From Bacillus sp. AFS073361 (GTDB lineage Bacteria; Bacillota; Bacilli; Bacillales; Cytobacillaceae): a stretch of DNA of 64,000 nucleotides. This document shows positions 50,710-63,980 of this stretch, one piece after another. How positions within the stretch are numbered: position 1 is the stretch's first letter; each line of letters opens with the position of its first letter. Made by a program: the position numbers and the translations under genes. The notes beneath the pieces were generated by a model. That model saw only the letters and a program-made list of their open reading frames with translations. It had not been told where the DNA came from and made no database searches. Location: the NCBI RefSeq assembly GCF_002567005.1, contig NZ_NUZU01000013.1:268636-332635 (forward strand). Reading direction: 5' to 3'.

Positions 50710-53700
50710 ACGTACAGATATCAACTCCATTTTAGTAATCGGTTCAGGACCAATTGTCATTGGGCAGGCTGCAGAATTTGACTATGCCGGTGCCCAAGCA
50801 TGTATCGCTCTGAAAGAAGAAGGCTACCGTGTTATTCTAGTTAACTCCAATCCGGCCACCATCATGACGGATACAGAGATGGCAGATGCTGTTTATATTG
50901 AACCCTTGACTGTAGAATTCGTCAGCAGAATCATTCGCAAAGAACGTCCGGATGCACTGCTTGCAACACTTGGCGGACAAACAGGTCTTAACCTGGCTGT
51001 TGAGTTGACAAAATCCGGAGTCTTAGCTGAATGTGAAGTAGAGATTCTTGGTACGAAACTTTCAGCGATTAACCAAGCAGAGGACCGAGATCTTTTCCGA
51101 AGCCTTATGAATGAATTAAACGAACCAGTTCCAGATAGCGAAATTATCCATGAAGTAGCTGAGGCAAAAGCATTCGTTGAAAAAATTGGTTTCCCGGTGA
51201 TTGTTCGACCAGCATTTACATTAGGAGGAACAGGCGGAGGTATCTGCCATAACGACGAGGAACTCGAGGAAGTTGTTACAAGTGGACTAAAGCACAGCCC
51301 GGTGAATCAATGTCTGCTAGAAAAAAGTATTGCTGGTTTCAAGGAAATTGAATACGAAGTAATGCGTGATAAAAATGACAATGCCATTGTGGTTTGTAAT
51401 ATGGAAAACATCGATCCTGTTGGTGTTCATACTGGTGATTCCATCGTGGTTGCACCAAGTCAGACATTAAGCGATCGGGAATACCAGCTGCTTCGCAATG
51501 TTTCATTAAAAATTATTCGTGCCTTAGGTATTGAAGGCGGCTGTAACGTTCAGTTGGCATTAGATCCATACAGCTTCAACTACTATATTATTGAAGTAAA
51601 TCCACGAGTTAGCCGTTCTTCGGCATTAGCGTCAAAAGCAACCGGTTATCCGATTGCTAAGCTTGCAGCTAAAATCGCCGTAGGCTTAACACTTGATGAA
51701 ATGTTAAATCCGGTAACAGGAAAAACCTATGCAAGCTTTGAACCGGCACTAGATTATATCGTAACCAAAATACCTAGATGGCCGTTTGACAAATTTGAAT
51801 CAGGTAACCGTTCCCTAGGGACACAAATGAAAGCAACGGGAGAAATTATGGCAATTGGCCGTACATTTGAAGAATCTCTTTTGAAAGCAATCCGCTCTCT
51901 TGAGGCAGGGGTTTATCATTTCGAATTAAACGACGCCGCAGAAATCAATGATGATCTACTTGAGAAACGGATTCGCAAAGCCGGAGACGAACGACTCTTT
52001 TATATCGCAGAAGGGTTAAAACGTGGATTAACCATTGAGACGATCCATGAATGGAGCAAAATCGACTTATTCTTCTTGAAGAAAATGGAAGGAATTATCG
52101 AACTTGAAAAAGTAATTGCTGCCAAACCGTTTGACACAGAAATCTTCATTGAAGCAAAACAAAAAGGCTTTACGGATAAGACGATCGCCCAGCTTTGGAA
52201 TACAACTGAAAAAGAAATTTATCTTACTAGAAAAAATCTCGGAATTATCCCAGTTTATAAAATGGTTGACACTTGTGCAGCTGAATTTGAATCAGCAACA
52301 CCTTACTACTATGGCACATATGAAGATGAAAACGAGTCGATTGTAACAGAGAAAAATAGTGTCATTGTTCTAGGATCCGGTCCAATCCGTATCGGCCAGG
52401 GCATTGAATTTGATTATGCGACTGTACACTCTGTAAAGGCTATTAAAGAAGCAGGCTATGAAGCGATTATCATTAATAATAATCCAGAAACAGTATCAAC
52501 GGATTTCAGTATTTCTGATAAGCTATACTTCGAACCACTGACCATTGAAGATGTGATGAGTATTATTGACTTAGAGAAACCAATGGGGGTAGTGGTCCAG
52601 TTTGGCGGACAAACCGCAATCAACTTAGCGGCTAAACTTGAAGAAAATGGCGTGAAAATTCTAGGAACAAGCTTAGAAGACATAGACCGTGCTGAAAACC
52701 GTGATAAATTTGAACAAGCACTTGTGCAATTAGACATTCCACAGCCATTAGGAAAAACAGCTATGTCAGTAGAACAGGCACTTGTGATCGCCAGAGATAT
52801 CGGTTATCCAGTTCTTGTCCGCCCTTCCTATGTACTTGGTGGAAGAGCAATGGAAATTGTTTATCATGAAGAAGAACTTCTTTACTATATGCAGAACGCT
52901 GTAAAAGTGAATCCAGAGCATCCAGTCTTGATTGACCGATATTTAACAGGGAAAGAAATTGAAGTTGATGCCATCTGTGACGGCACTAATGTCCTAATCC
53001 CGGGTATCATGGAACATATCGAACGAGCTGGAGTCCACTCAGGTGACTCGATTGCAGTTTACCCATCGCAAACTCTCAGTGAAAAAGTGAAACAAACACT
53101 TGTGGAGTATACCGAGAAATTAGCGAAGGGGTTAAATATTATTGGATTACTAAATATTCAATATGTGCTCGCGGGTGAACAAGTATACGTACTTGAAGTA
53201 AATCCAAGATCGAGTCGTACCGTTCCATTCTTAAGTAAAATTACCAATATCCCAATGGCAAAAATCGCAACAAAAGCGATTCTTGGAGTATCGATTCTCG
53301 ACCAAGGCTACATCCCAGGTCTTGTTACTGAAAAAGAAGGAGTATATGTCAAGGTTCCTGTATTCTCTTTTGCCAAACTGAAGAGTGTCGATATCACGCT
53401 TGGGCCAGAAATGAAGTCAACTGGAGAAGTCATGGGTAAGGATGTAACCCTCGAAAAGGCTCTATACAAAGGCTTAATTGCTTCAGGTATGAAAATTCAG
53501 CAGTTCGGTACCGTATTGTTTACGGTAGCAGATAAGGATAAGCAGGAAGCCTTAAAACTTGCGAAACGTTTCTCTGCAAACGGCTATGGTTTAATGGCAA
53601 CAAGCGGAACAGCGGCTGCCTTGGAAGAAGCAGGCCTAAGAGTGAAGGTTGTCGGCAAAATTGGTACAGAGGGTAAAACATTACTAGATGTTATTCATCA

Positions 53701-53904
53701 TGGTGAGGCACAGTTCATTATTAATACTTTAACGAAGGGCAAACAGCCTGAACGTGACGGGTTTAGAATTCGCCGAGAAGCTGTTGAAAATGGAGTTCCA
53801 TGCTTAACTTCACTTGACACGGCTGATGCAATCTTAAAAGTAATTGAATCGATGAATTTTTCAGCAGAACCAATGGCCGCTATGAAAAAGGAGGCCGTGT
53901 TTGC

Positions 53905-53908
<4 letters not shown>
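50702..53908 (+). CDS. pyrAB: Carbamoyl phosphate synthase, large subunit
   Basis: A 1068-residue protein with two tandem ATP-grasp halves: [17 protein letters not shown] in the first and [20 protein letters not shown] in the second. Each half has an ExNPR motif ([25 protein letters not shown]). A C-terminal MGS-like regulatory domain (about 935-1068) is where UMP and PRPP act in relatives. It overlaps pyrAA by 8 bases. Confidence 0.98.
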
Positions 53909-56300
<2,392 letters not shown>

Positions 56301-56304
<4 letters not shown>

Positions 56305-56948
56305 AAAAATTAATAGCAGAAAAATTACTAGACATCAATGCGGTGGCCTTGAAGCCCGAGGTGCCATTTACGTGGGCATCAGGACTTCGTTCCCCAATCT
56401 ATTGTGATAATCGCCTAACTCTTTCATACCCAGAGGTAAGAAAATCAATTGCTGCTGGGCTGCAGCAGTTGATTGAGGAAAATTTTCCGGGAACTGAAGT
56501 TATTGCTGGTACAGCAACCGCAGGTATCCCTCATGCCGCATGGGTCAGTGACTTAATGGACCTTCCTATGTGCTATGTTCGTTCGAAAGCAAAAGGACAC
56601 GGTAAAGGCAATCAGATTGAAGGAAAAGCAGAGGCAGGTCAAAAGGTTGTCGTTGTAGAAGATTTAATCTCAACTGGCGGCAGTGTAATCACAGCAGTTC
56701 AAGCATTAAAGGAAGCAGGTTGTGACGTACTTGGTGTGGTTTCCATTTTTACCTATGGGCTTGAAAAGGGAAGAGAACTGCTTCAGGAAAACGAGATTAC
56801 GAGTAAGTCACTGACTGATTATGAAACATTAATAGAAGTAGCGATTTCTAAGGGTATCGTTACGGGAGATGATCAGAAAAGTCTCCTATTATGGAGCAAA
56901 AACCCTGCTGAATGGAGCAACAAGTTTTTGGAAACAGAGATTCGCTGA
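56301..56948 (+). CDS. pyrE: Orotate phosphoribosyltransferase
   Basis: A 215-residue PRTase making OMP from orotate and PRPP. The PRPP loop is [15 protein letters not shown] (about residues 114-128); [16 protein letters not shown] lies near residue 20. AAGGGAG precedes ATG 56301, which overlaps the pyrF stop (ATGA). It is the last gene of the operon. Confidence 0.97.
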
Positions 56949-56995
56949 TAAAATCGAATTTCCACTCTTAAATGAAATTAACGCTGATAAATAGA

Positions 56996-57033
56996 AAAAG
57001 AAGGCATCCACGACCTTGTGGATGCCTTCTTTT
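56996..57033. terminator. Bidirectional terminator between pyrE and rqcH
   Basis: AAAAGAAGGCATCCAC and GTGGATGCCTTCTTTT form a perfect 16-bp stem around GACCTT. The A- and T-rich ends suit both convergent genes. Confidence 0.93.
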
Positions 57034-57037
57034 CTTT

Positions 57038-58747
57038 CTATTTCTTCAATTTAAGTACCAATTCCTCATCTGGCGTGACATATATTGTCTGCTGATTATC
57101 ATATATCACAAATCCTGGCTTTGCCCCACTAGGTTTTTTTACAAATCGAACCTTTGTAAAATCAACAGGAACAGAGCTGGAATTTCGTGCCTTACTAAAA
57201 TAGGAGGCTAAAATGGCAGCTTCCCGAATCGTTTCATTTGATGGTTCTTTGCTTCGAATTACCACGTGTGAGCCAGGGATATCTTTTGTATGAAGCCAAA
57301 TCTCATCCCTTGCTGCCAATTTATTGGTTAAATAATCATTTTGTTTATTATTTTTGCCAACGATAATATCGGTACCATCGCTCGATTTAAAATGATCTAA
57401 TACTGGCTTGGCATTCTGTGCCTTCTTCAGTTTCTTCTTTTGCCGTTCCCTAATATATCCACCCTCCACAAGTTCTTCACGAATCTCTTGAATATCTTTA
57501 GGGGAGGCAGCTTGTACTTGCTGTAATAAATTATCAAAGTAGGAAACTTCAACTTGGGCTTTCTCGATTTGCTCAATAACAATTTCAACTGCATTTTTTG
57601 CCTTCTGGTATTTTGAAAAATACTTCTGGGCATTTTCAGATGGTGTCTTCCGCGGGTCTAGTGGAATGATAATCGTCCCACCTGATTCATCATAATAATC
57701 GAGCACTTCAATTTCACGCATCCCTTTATTGGCTGCATATAAATTGGCTGTTAAAAGTTCCCCATAGCGTTGAAATTGCTCCGCACGCTCAGCTTCTTTT
57801 AATGTAACGTTCAGTTTGTCAATTTTCTTTTCGTTCTTTTCTTTTTCATTATGAATAAATCGTTCAATATCATTCCCTTGCTGCTTTACCCGATCTCTTT
57901 CGGCTTTGCCAAAATAAAAGCGGTCAAGCATTTCACTTAGCGTGGGATATGTTTTTATTTCTCCTTTCAGATGCTCAAGTGGAAATAAGTAAAATGCGTC
58001 CTTCCCGCCTGCCGAGATAATGGAGGGGAAAATATCACCAGATGCAACTTTTTTAACCATACTTATAAACGTTCCCGGGACAGTAGCACGATTAGCAAGG
58101 CCACTCTGGAATATTACTTCCTTAGCGAATAGTGGTGAAATCCCAGCAAATTGTTCAACTAATTGGCGATCAATTTTCCCTGCATTGTAATCAATCTTTC
58201 GTAATAGATCGTCCTGATCACAATGAAATGGATCTTGCTTATGCTGTTCTGGAGGGAAAACATAAGGCTGTCCGGGCATAATCGCCCTGTGGCTGTTCAC
58301 TGCAAAGGAGACATGTTTGATGCTGTCAAGAATGATATTCCGGGATTTATCAACGAGTACAATATTGCTGTGTCTACCCATAATTTCAATAATTAATTGC
58401 TTGTAGCTAATATCCCCAATCTCATTCCGTCCCTTAATTTCTAGTACAATCATCCGATCGGTTTCTTTTTGATATAAATCCTCTAATATATAACCCTCAA
58501 TATGTTTCCTGAGCAGCATACAAAACATTGGCGGCTCACTTGGATTATCATATGACTCTTCAGTGAATTGAACTCGTGCATAACTTGGGTGCGCCGATAA
58601 TAGCAGTTTTTGATTTACACCATTGGCACGAATGGTGAGAATCACTTCATTTTTATAGGGCTGATGAACTTTATTAATCCTTCCGCCCTTTAACGAACGG
58701 ACAAGTTCATCGACCATTGCTTTTGTAAATAAACCATCAAATGACAT
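57038..58747 (-). CDS. rqcH: Ribosome quality-control factor RqcH (YloA, NEMF/Tae2 family)
   Basis: A 569-residue protein that adds C-terminal alanine tails to peptides stuck on 50S subunits. The N-terminal NFACT-N domain (MSFDGLFTKAM), helical coiled-coil arms (about 280-430) and the NFACT-R domain are present. The latter holds the WLHTKDIPGSHVVIR stretch, with the D-x-R signature earlier (PPMFCMLLRKHIEG, EIMGRHSNI). Fibronectin-binding claims (FbpA) come from older annotation of the family. AAAGGATG selects the second ATG (58747-58745). Confidence 0.95.
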   Translation of the reverse strand: MSFDGLFTKAMVDELVRSLKGGRINKVHQPYKNEVILTIRANGVNQKLLLSAHPSYARVQFTEESYDNPSEPPMFCMLLRKHIEGYILEDLYQKETDRMIVLEIKGRNEIGDISYKQLIIEIMGRHSNIVLVDKSRNIILDSIKHVSFAVNSHRAIMPGQPYVFPPEQHKQDPFHCDQDDLLRKIDYNAGKIDRQLVEQFAGISPLFAKEVIFQSGLANRATVPGTFISMVKKVASGDIFPSIISAGGKDAFYLFPLEHLKGEIKTYPTLSEMLDRFYFGKAERDRVKQQGNDIERFIHNEKEKNEKKIDKLNVTLKEAERAEQFQRYGELLTANLYAANKGMREIEVLDYYDESGGTIIIPLDPRKTPSENAQKYFSKYQKAKNAVEIVIEQIEKAQVEVSYFDNLLQQVQAASPKDIQEIREELVEGGYIRERQKKKLKKAQNAKPVLDHFKSSDGTDIIVGKNNKQNDYLTNKLAARDEIWLHTKDIPGSHVVIRSKEPSNETIREAAILASYFSKARNSSSVPVDFTKVRFVKKPSGAKPGFVIYDNQQTIYVTPDEELVLKLKK

Positions 58748-58892
58748 GGAAAACATCCTTTACTACATTCATATGTATTAATTATAGCTTACCAAAAAAA
58801 GACTGTCTTATTTTAACTTATTATCTATTTTAACTTTCACTATATCATAGCATTTTTTGGGACGACCCTGAATAAGCTTTCTTTAGGAATGA

Positions 58893-59009
58893 AAAGCGGA
58901 AACGCCTGGTCAGCCCCGACAAGCGCTGGAGGGCATGCCGGTGAAGTCGTTCTTTGACTTCATCGGCAGGACCGAAGCGACCTCGAGGGGCTAGGCGTTG
59001 GAGCTAGAC
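58893..59009. repeat. Structured intergenic repeat (~117 bp)
   Basis: An imperfect inverted structure: AACGCCT-GGTC-AGCCCC (58901-58917) pairs with GGGGCT-AGGCGTT (58987-58999). An inner 12-bp hairpin, GCCGGTGAAGTC/GACTTCATCGGC (58937-58967), has one wobble pair. Its GC content is clearly above that of the flanks. I recall similar elements (ending GGCTAGGCGTTGGAGCTAGAC) in many Bacillus intergenic regions; copy number cannot be checked here. Confidence 0.6.
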
Positions 59010-59037
59010 TAAACAAGGTATTAAAGGGGGAAGTGAG

Positions 59038-59049
59038 ATGGTCGGATGA
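59038..59049 (+). other. Three-codon reading frame overlapping the yloB start
   Basis: ATG GTC GGA TGA has the best-placed ribosome site here (GGGGG, 7 bases upstream). Its stop overlaps the yloB ATG as ATGA. It may be a leader peptide with reinitiation at yloB. Confidence 0.4.
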
Positions 59050-61724
59050 AATTCCATGAAATGAAGATAGATCAAGTAGAAAAGGCCCTAGAAACCGACT
59101 TTTCTTCTGGATTATCGCAGGAAGAAGTAAAAAAACGGGTGAAGCTGCACGGTCTAAATGAATTGGACGAAGGAGAAAAGCAATCGGCTTTACTCTTATT
59201 TTTTAGTCAATTTAAGGATTTTATGGTCTTAGTGCTGCTTGCTGCTACACTGATATCTGGGTTGCTTGGCGAATACATTGATGCCATTGCGATTATCGCC
59301 ATCGTCATTATTAATGGCTTTCTAGGCTTCTTTCAAGAAAGAAGAGCGGAGAAATCACTCCAGGCTTTAAAGGAATTATCTGCTCCCCAAGTTTCAGTGC
59401 TTCGGGATGGACAGTGGATCAAGATCCCATCGAAAGAAATTGTTATTGGCGATGTTTTGAAGTTTACTAGCGGGGACCGAATTGGTGCAGATGTTAGGGT
59501 AATTGAGTCAAATAGTTTAGAGATTGAAGAATCGGCCCTAACCGGTGAGTCTGTTCCTGTTTCTAAACATACCGAATCATTAGCTAATCCAAACCCAGGA
59601 ATAGGTGACATGGAGAATATTGCATTTATGGGTACAATGATCACGAGGGGAAGCGGTGTTGGGGTTGTCATTGCAACAGGAATGAAAACAGCTATGGGGC
59701 AAATTGCAGATTTACTTCAAAATGCACAGACTCAGGAAACACCATTACAGCGGCGCTTAGAACAATTGGGAAAAATTTTAATAACTGTCGCATTGTTGTT
59801 AACTGTTCTGGTGGTAGTGGTTGGTGTTTTAAGGGGACACGACATCTATGAGATGTTTTTAGCAGGTGTTTCACTTGCTGTTGCTGCCATTCCGGAAGGA
59901 CTCCCAGCGATTGTCACAGTAGCATTATCACTTGGTGTCCAAAAAATGATTAAGAAAAATGCGATTGTTAGGAAGCTTCCGGCGGTTGAAACACTTGGTT
60001 GTGCATCGGTCATATGTTCAGATAAAACGGGAACAATGACGCAAAACAAAATGACCGTTACTCACCTCTGGAGCGGAGGGCAAACCTGGACTGTAGATGG
60101 GGTCGGTTATCAACCCAAAGGAAATTTTTATAGAAATGAACGAAATATTAATCCTAAAGATGAAAAAGCACTTCAGCAGATGCTGATTTTTGGGATGTTA
60201 TGTAACCATTCAGATTTAGTTGTCAGGGAAGATGATTATTTTCTCGATGGAGATCCAACTGAAGGAGCACTTTTAGTAAGTGCCATGAAAGCAGGGTTTG
60301 ATCGTCCTAAATTATTAGATGAATTTACAATTATTAAAGAATTCCCATTTGATTCTGCTCGTAAAATGATGAGTGTGCATGTAAAAGACAAGCAGGGGCG
60401 GAATTTCATTGTCACCAAAGGGGCACCAGATGTCCTATTAGGAATTAGTGAATCAGTCCTTTGGGACGATAGAACGCAATTTTTAAATAAAGAAACACAG
60501 TCCAAAGTACAAGAGGCAATAAACGGCCTTGCGTCACAGGCTCTTCGAACGATTGCGATTGCCTTTAAACCAATCCAGGCTAACACCGTCATATTAAGCG
60601 AACATGAGGCAGAGAAGAATCTAACCCTAATTGGTATCCAAGGAATGATAGACCCGCCAAGACCAGAAGTGAAAAAGGCGGTCAAGGAATGTAAGGAAGC
60701 AGGCATAAAAACAGTTATGATAACCGGTGACCATGTGATCACAGCGAAAGCAATTGCCTCCCAACTTGGAATCATAACCAATAAGAGTAAGGTCATTGAT
60801 GGAAATGCCCTATCGCAAATGTCTGTCGAAGAATTGGAAGAAGTCGTTAATGATGTTTCCGTTTTCGCCAGGGTATCGCCAGAGCATAAACTGAAAATTG
60901 TCAAAGCATTACAAAATCGCGGCCATATTGTTGCGATGACGGGTGATGGAGTAAATGATGCTCCAGCCATTAAAGCAGCTGATATTGGAGTGGCAATGGG
61001 AATAACCGGTACAGATGTTGCTAAAGAAGCATCTGCACTAGTTCTGTTGGATGATAACTTCGCCACAATTAAGGCAGCGATAGTTGAAGGTAGAAATATT
61101 TACGAAAACATTCGGAAGTTTGTCCGTTACTTATTGGCTTCCAATGTAGGCGAAATTTTGGTGATGTTGTTTGCGATGGTTTTAGCCCTTCCACTTCCAT
61201 TGATCCCTATCCAAATCCTATGGGTTAATTTGGTAACAGATGGTTTGCCAGCGATGGCACTTGGACTCGACCGACCAGAAGAAAATGTGATGAAACGTAA
61301 GCCGCGCAGCCCAGATGAAGGTGTTTTTTCGCGTGGGTTAGGCTGGAAAGTTGTATCGCGTGGTTTCTTAATAGGGATTGTAACTTTGTTGTCTTTCATG
61401 GTTGTCTATCATAACGACCCAACACAGTTGCAATATGCACAAACTGTTGCCTTTGCTACACTCGTAATGGCACAGCTCATTCATGTATTTGATTGCCGCA
61501 GTGAAAAATCGGTCCTTTCAAGAAATCCTTTTGGAAATCCATATCTTGTTTGGGCGGTGGTATCGTCACTAGTATTGATGCTGGTTGTTATATATTACCA
61601 GCCGTTACAGCCAGTCTTCCATACACTTCCGATCGCAGCAAAGGATTGGTTACTGATTGTTGGGTTATCATCGATTCCAACTTTTTTACTAGCTGGGTCA
61701 TTTTTGTTAAGAAAAACAAAATAA
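59046..61724 (+). CDS. yloB: P-type calcium-transporting ATPase YloB
   Basis: An 892-residue type IIA P-type ATPase, SERCA-like. Ten membrane segments are expected. Motifs: LTGESVPV (actuator), PEGLPAIV in M4, phosphorylation Asp in CSDKTGTMTQNKM, KGAPDVLL, and the hinge TGDGVNDAPAIK. It exports or sequesters calcium and is expressed in sporulating B. subtilis. ATG 59046 matches the family start MKFHEM. A terminator follows. Confidence 0.95.
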   Translation: MKFHEMKIDQVEKALETDFSSGLSQEEVKKRVKLHGLNELDEGEKQSALLLFFSQFKDFMVLVLLAATLISGLLGEYIDAIAIIAIVIINGFLGFFQERRAEKSLQALKELSAPQVSVLRDGQWIKIPSKEIVIGDVLKFTSGDRIGADVRVIESNSLEIEESALTGESVPVSKHTESLANPNPGIGDMENIAFMGTMITRGSGVGVVIATGMKTAMGQIADLLQNAQTQETPLQRRLEQLGKILITVALLLTVLVVVVGVLRGHDIYEMFLAGVSLAVAAIPEGLPAIVTVALSLGVQKMIKKNAIVRKLPAVETLGCASVICSDKTGTMTQNKMTVTHLWSGGQTWTVDGVGYQPKGNFYRNERNINPKDEKALQQMLIFGMLCNHSDLVVREDDYFLDGDPTEGALLVSAMKAGFDRPKLLDEFTIIKEFPFDSARKMMSVHVKDKQGRNFIVTKGAPDVLLGISESVLWDDRTQFLNKETQSKVQEAINGLASQALRTIAIAFKPIQANTVILSEHEAEKNLTLIGIQGMIDPPRPEVKKAVKECKEAGIKTVMITGDHVITAKAIASQLGIITNKSKVIDGNALSQMSVEELEEVVNDVSVFARVSPEHKLKIVKALQNRGHIVAMTGDGVNDAPAIKAADIGVAMGITGTDVAKEASALVLLDDNFATIKAAIVEGRNIYENIRKFVRYLLASNVGEILVMLFAMVLALPLPLIPIQILWVNLVTDGLPAMALGLDRPEENVMKRKPRSPDEGVFSRGLGWKVVSRGFLIGIVTLLSFMVVYHNDPTQLQYAQTVAFATLVMAQLIHVFDCRSEKSVLSRNPFGNPYLVWAVVSSLVLMLVVIYYQPLQPVFHTLPIAAKDWLLIVGLSSIPTFLLAGSFLLRKTK

Positions 61725-61739
61725 AGTGTGTTATAATCC

Positions 61740-61780
61740 AAAAGGTAATAGATTCCACTCTATTACCTTTTGTCTTTTTT
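61740..61780 (+). terminator. Intrinsic terminator after yloB
   Basis: AAAAGGTAATAGA and TCTATTACCTTTT form a perfect 13-bp stem around TTCCAC, followed by TTTTGTCTTTTTT. Confidence 0.92.
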
Positions 61781-61821
61781 GAAAAATTTAGGGAGCAGAT
61801 CAATTTTTCAGGAGATTGGAT

Positions 61822-62706
61822 GTGCACAAAATGGTAACTAGTATGACGGGTTTCGGAAGAGCTAAGGCAGAGTCAGATCTTTTCTCTGTAAATGTAGAAA
61901 TAAAAACAGTGAACCACCGTTTTTGTGAAATGAATATCCGAATGCCCAGGCAGCTATTAAAAATAGAAGATCGTTTGAAAAAGAAACTAAGTCAGTATAT
62001 CCGCCGTGGCAGAGTTGAAGTTTATGTCACCTTAGAGGGTGAAGGAAGTGTAACCCGAAAAGTCCATGTTGACTGGAAACTCCTGGATGAATATTCTCAA
62101 ATCATCGAGCAGGTACGTGAAAAGTATCATGTTGAAGGAATAGTCACACTTCAGGATTTACTTAGTCGAAGTGAATTCTTACATATTGAAGAAAGTGAAA
62201 TCGGCAATGATGAGCTGGAAAGGCTAGTTCTAGAAGCAACAGAGGAAGCAGCCAATTTGTTAAGACAAATGCGATTGGCAGAAGGAGAAGAATTAAAAAA
62301 GGATTTGCTCGCTATCTTGTCACAGTTAGAAATAAATGTGCTGGAACTTCAAAAATTCGCTCCCCTCGTTGTTCAATCATATAAAGAACGCTTAACAAAA
62401 AGGATGGAAGAATTCGTTAATGGGCAATTAGATGAAACTAGGATATTAACGGAAGTTGCCGTTTTTGCTGATAAAGCAGATATCAATGAAGAAGTTACCC
62501 GTTTAAAAAGCCATATTCAACAGTTCTTGCATACCCTGCAAAGTATAGAACCAATTGGAAGAAAGTTGGACTTTATTGTTCAAGAAATGAACAGAGAAGC
62601 AAATACGATTGGATCAAAAGCAAATGACTCCAACATTGCTAAACAGGTCGTTGATATTAAAAGTTTGCTCGAGAAGTTGAAGGAACAGGTTCAAAATATC
62701 GAGTGA
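61822..62706 (+). CDS. yloC: YicC-family endoribonuclease YloC
   Basis: A 294-residue member of the YicC/YloC family, described as endoribonucleases. The N-terminal signature SMTGFGRAKAE and the C-terminal FIVQEMNREANTIGSKAND (DUF1732) are both intact. GGAG at 61811-61814 best fits GTG 61822; ATG 61831 would be three codons shorter, and TTG 61816 is too close. It precedes remA-gmk-rpoZ, as in other bacilli. Confidence 0.92.
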   Translation: MHKMVTSMTGFGRAKAESDLFSVNVEIKTVNHRFCEMNIRMPRQLLKIEDRLKKKLSQYIRRGRVEVYVTLEGEGSVTRKVHVDWKLLDEYSQIIEQVREKYHVEGIVTLQDLLSRSEFLHIEESEIGNDELERLVLEATEEAANLLRQMRLAEGEELKKDLLAILSQLEINVLELQKFAPLVVQSYKERLTKRMEEFVNGQLDETRILTEVAVFADKADINEEVTRLKSHIQQFLHTLQSIEPIGRKLDFIVQEMNREANTIGSKANDSNIAKQVVDIKSLLEKLKEQVQNIE

Positions 62707-62766
62707 ACCTTGTTTAGAAATGGTTTGAGACGGTCAAAATATATTATTAATGATTGGATGAAGACC

Positions 62767-63656
<890 letters not shown>

Positions 63657-63657
63657 G

Positions 63658-63876
63658 ATGTTATATCCTTCTATTGATTCGTTGCTTGAAAAAATTGATT
63701 CTAAATACTCACTAGTGTCCGTGGCTGCCAAGCGGGCGCGGGTAATGTCCCAAGTTAAGGATGAAAGATTACCAAAATATGTTTCTCATAAGCATGTGGG
63801 TAAAGCACTTGAGGAAATTTATAGCGGTGAATTAACGTATCGGATTTCTAAAAAGGCAGATACACTTGCTGAATAA
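63658..63876 (+). CDS. rpoZ: RNA polymerase omega subunit
   Basis: A 72-residue subunit that stabilises the beta' subunit. [28 protein letters not shown] and KAVGKALEE-type [16 protein letters not shown] are typical. GGAGG lies 9 bases before ATG, one base after the gmk stop. Confidence 0.96.
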   Translation: MLYPSIDSLLEKIDSKYSLVSVAAKRARVMSQVKDERLPKYVSHKHVGKALEEIYSGELTYRISKKADTLAE

Positions 63877-63907
63877 TAAATAATTATACGATTAGAAATC
63901 ATTAGAG

Positions 63908-63950
63908 AAGGCGTGACAAAAGGGATAAACCTTACGTGTCAGCCTTTTTT
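63908..63950 (+). terminator. Intrinsic terminator after rpoZ
   Basis: AAGGC-G-TGACA pairs with TGTCA-GCCTT (one bulged G), with an inner AAGG/CCTT, followed by T6. Confidence 0.82.
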
Positions 63951-63980
63951 ATTTGGCTGTATTAAAGGTTAATGTTGATT

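Noticed and set aside
56972..57211. 79-codon plus-strand frame after pyrE
   Set aside because: It runs through the bidirectional terminator and is antisense to the end of rqcH.
60236..61066. Minus-strand 276-codon frame opposite yloB
   Set aside because: The longest antisense frame here, but it lies within P-type ATPase motifs and has no ribosome site or recognisable domain.
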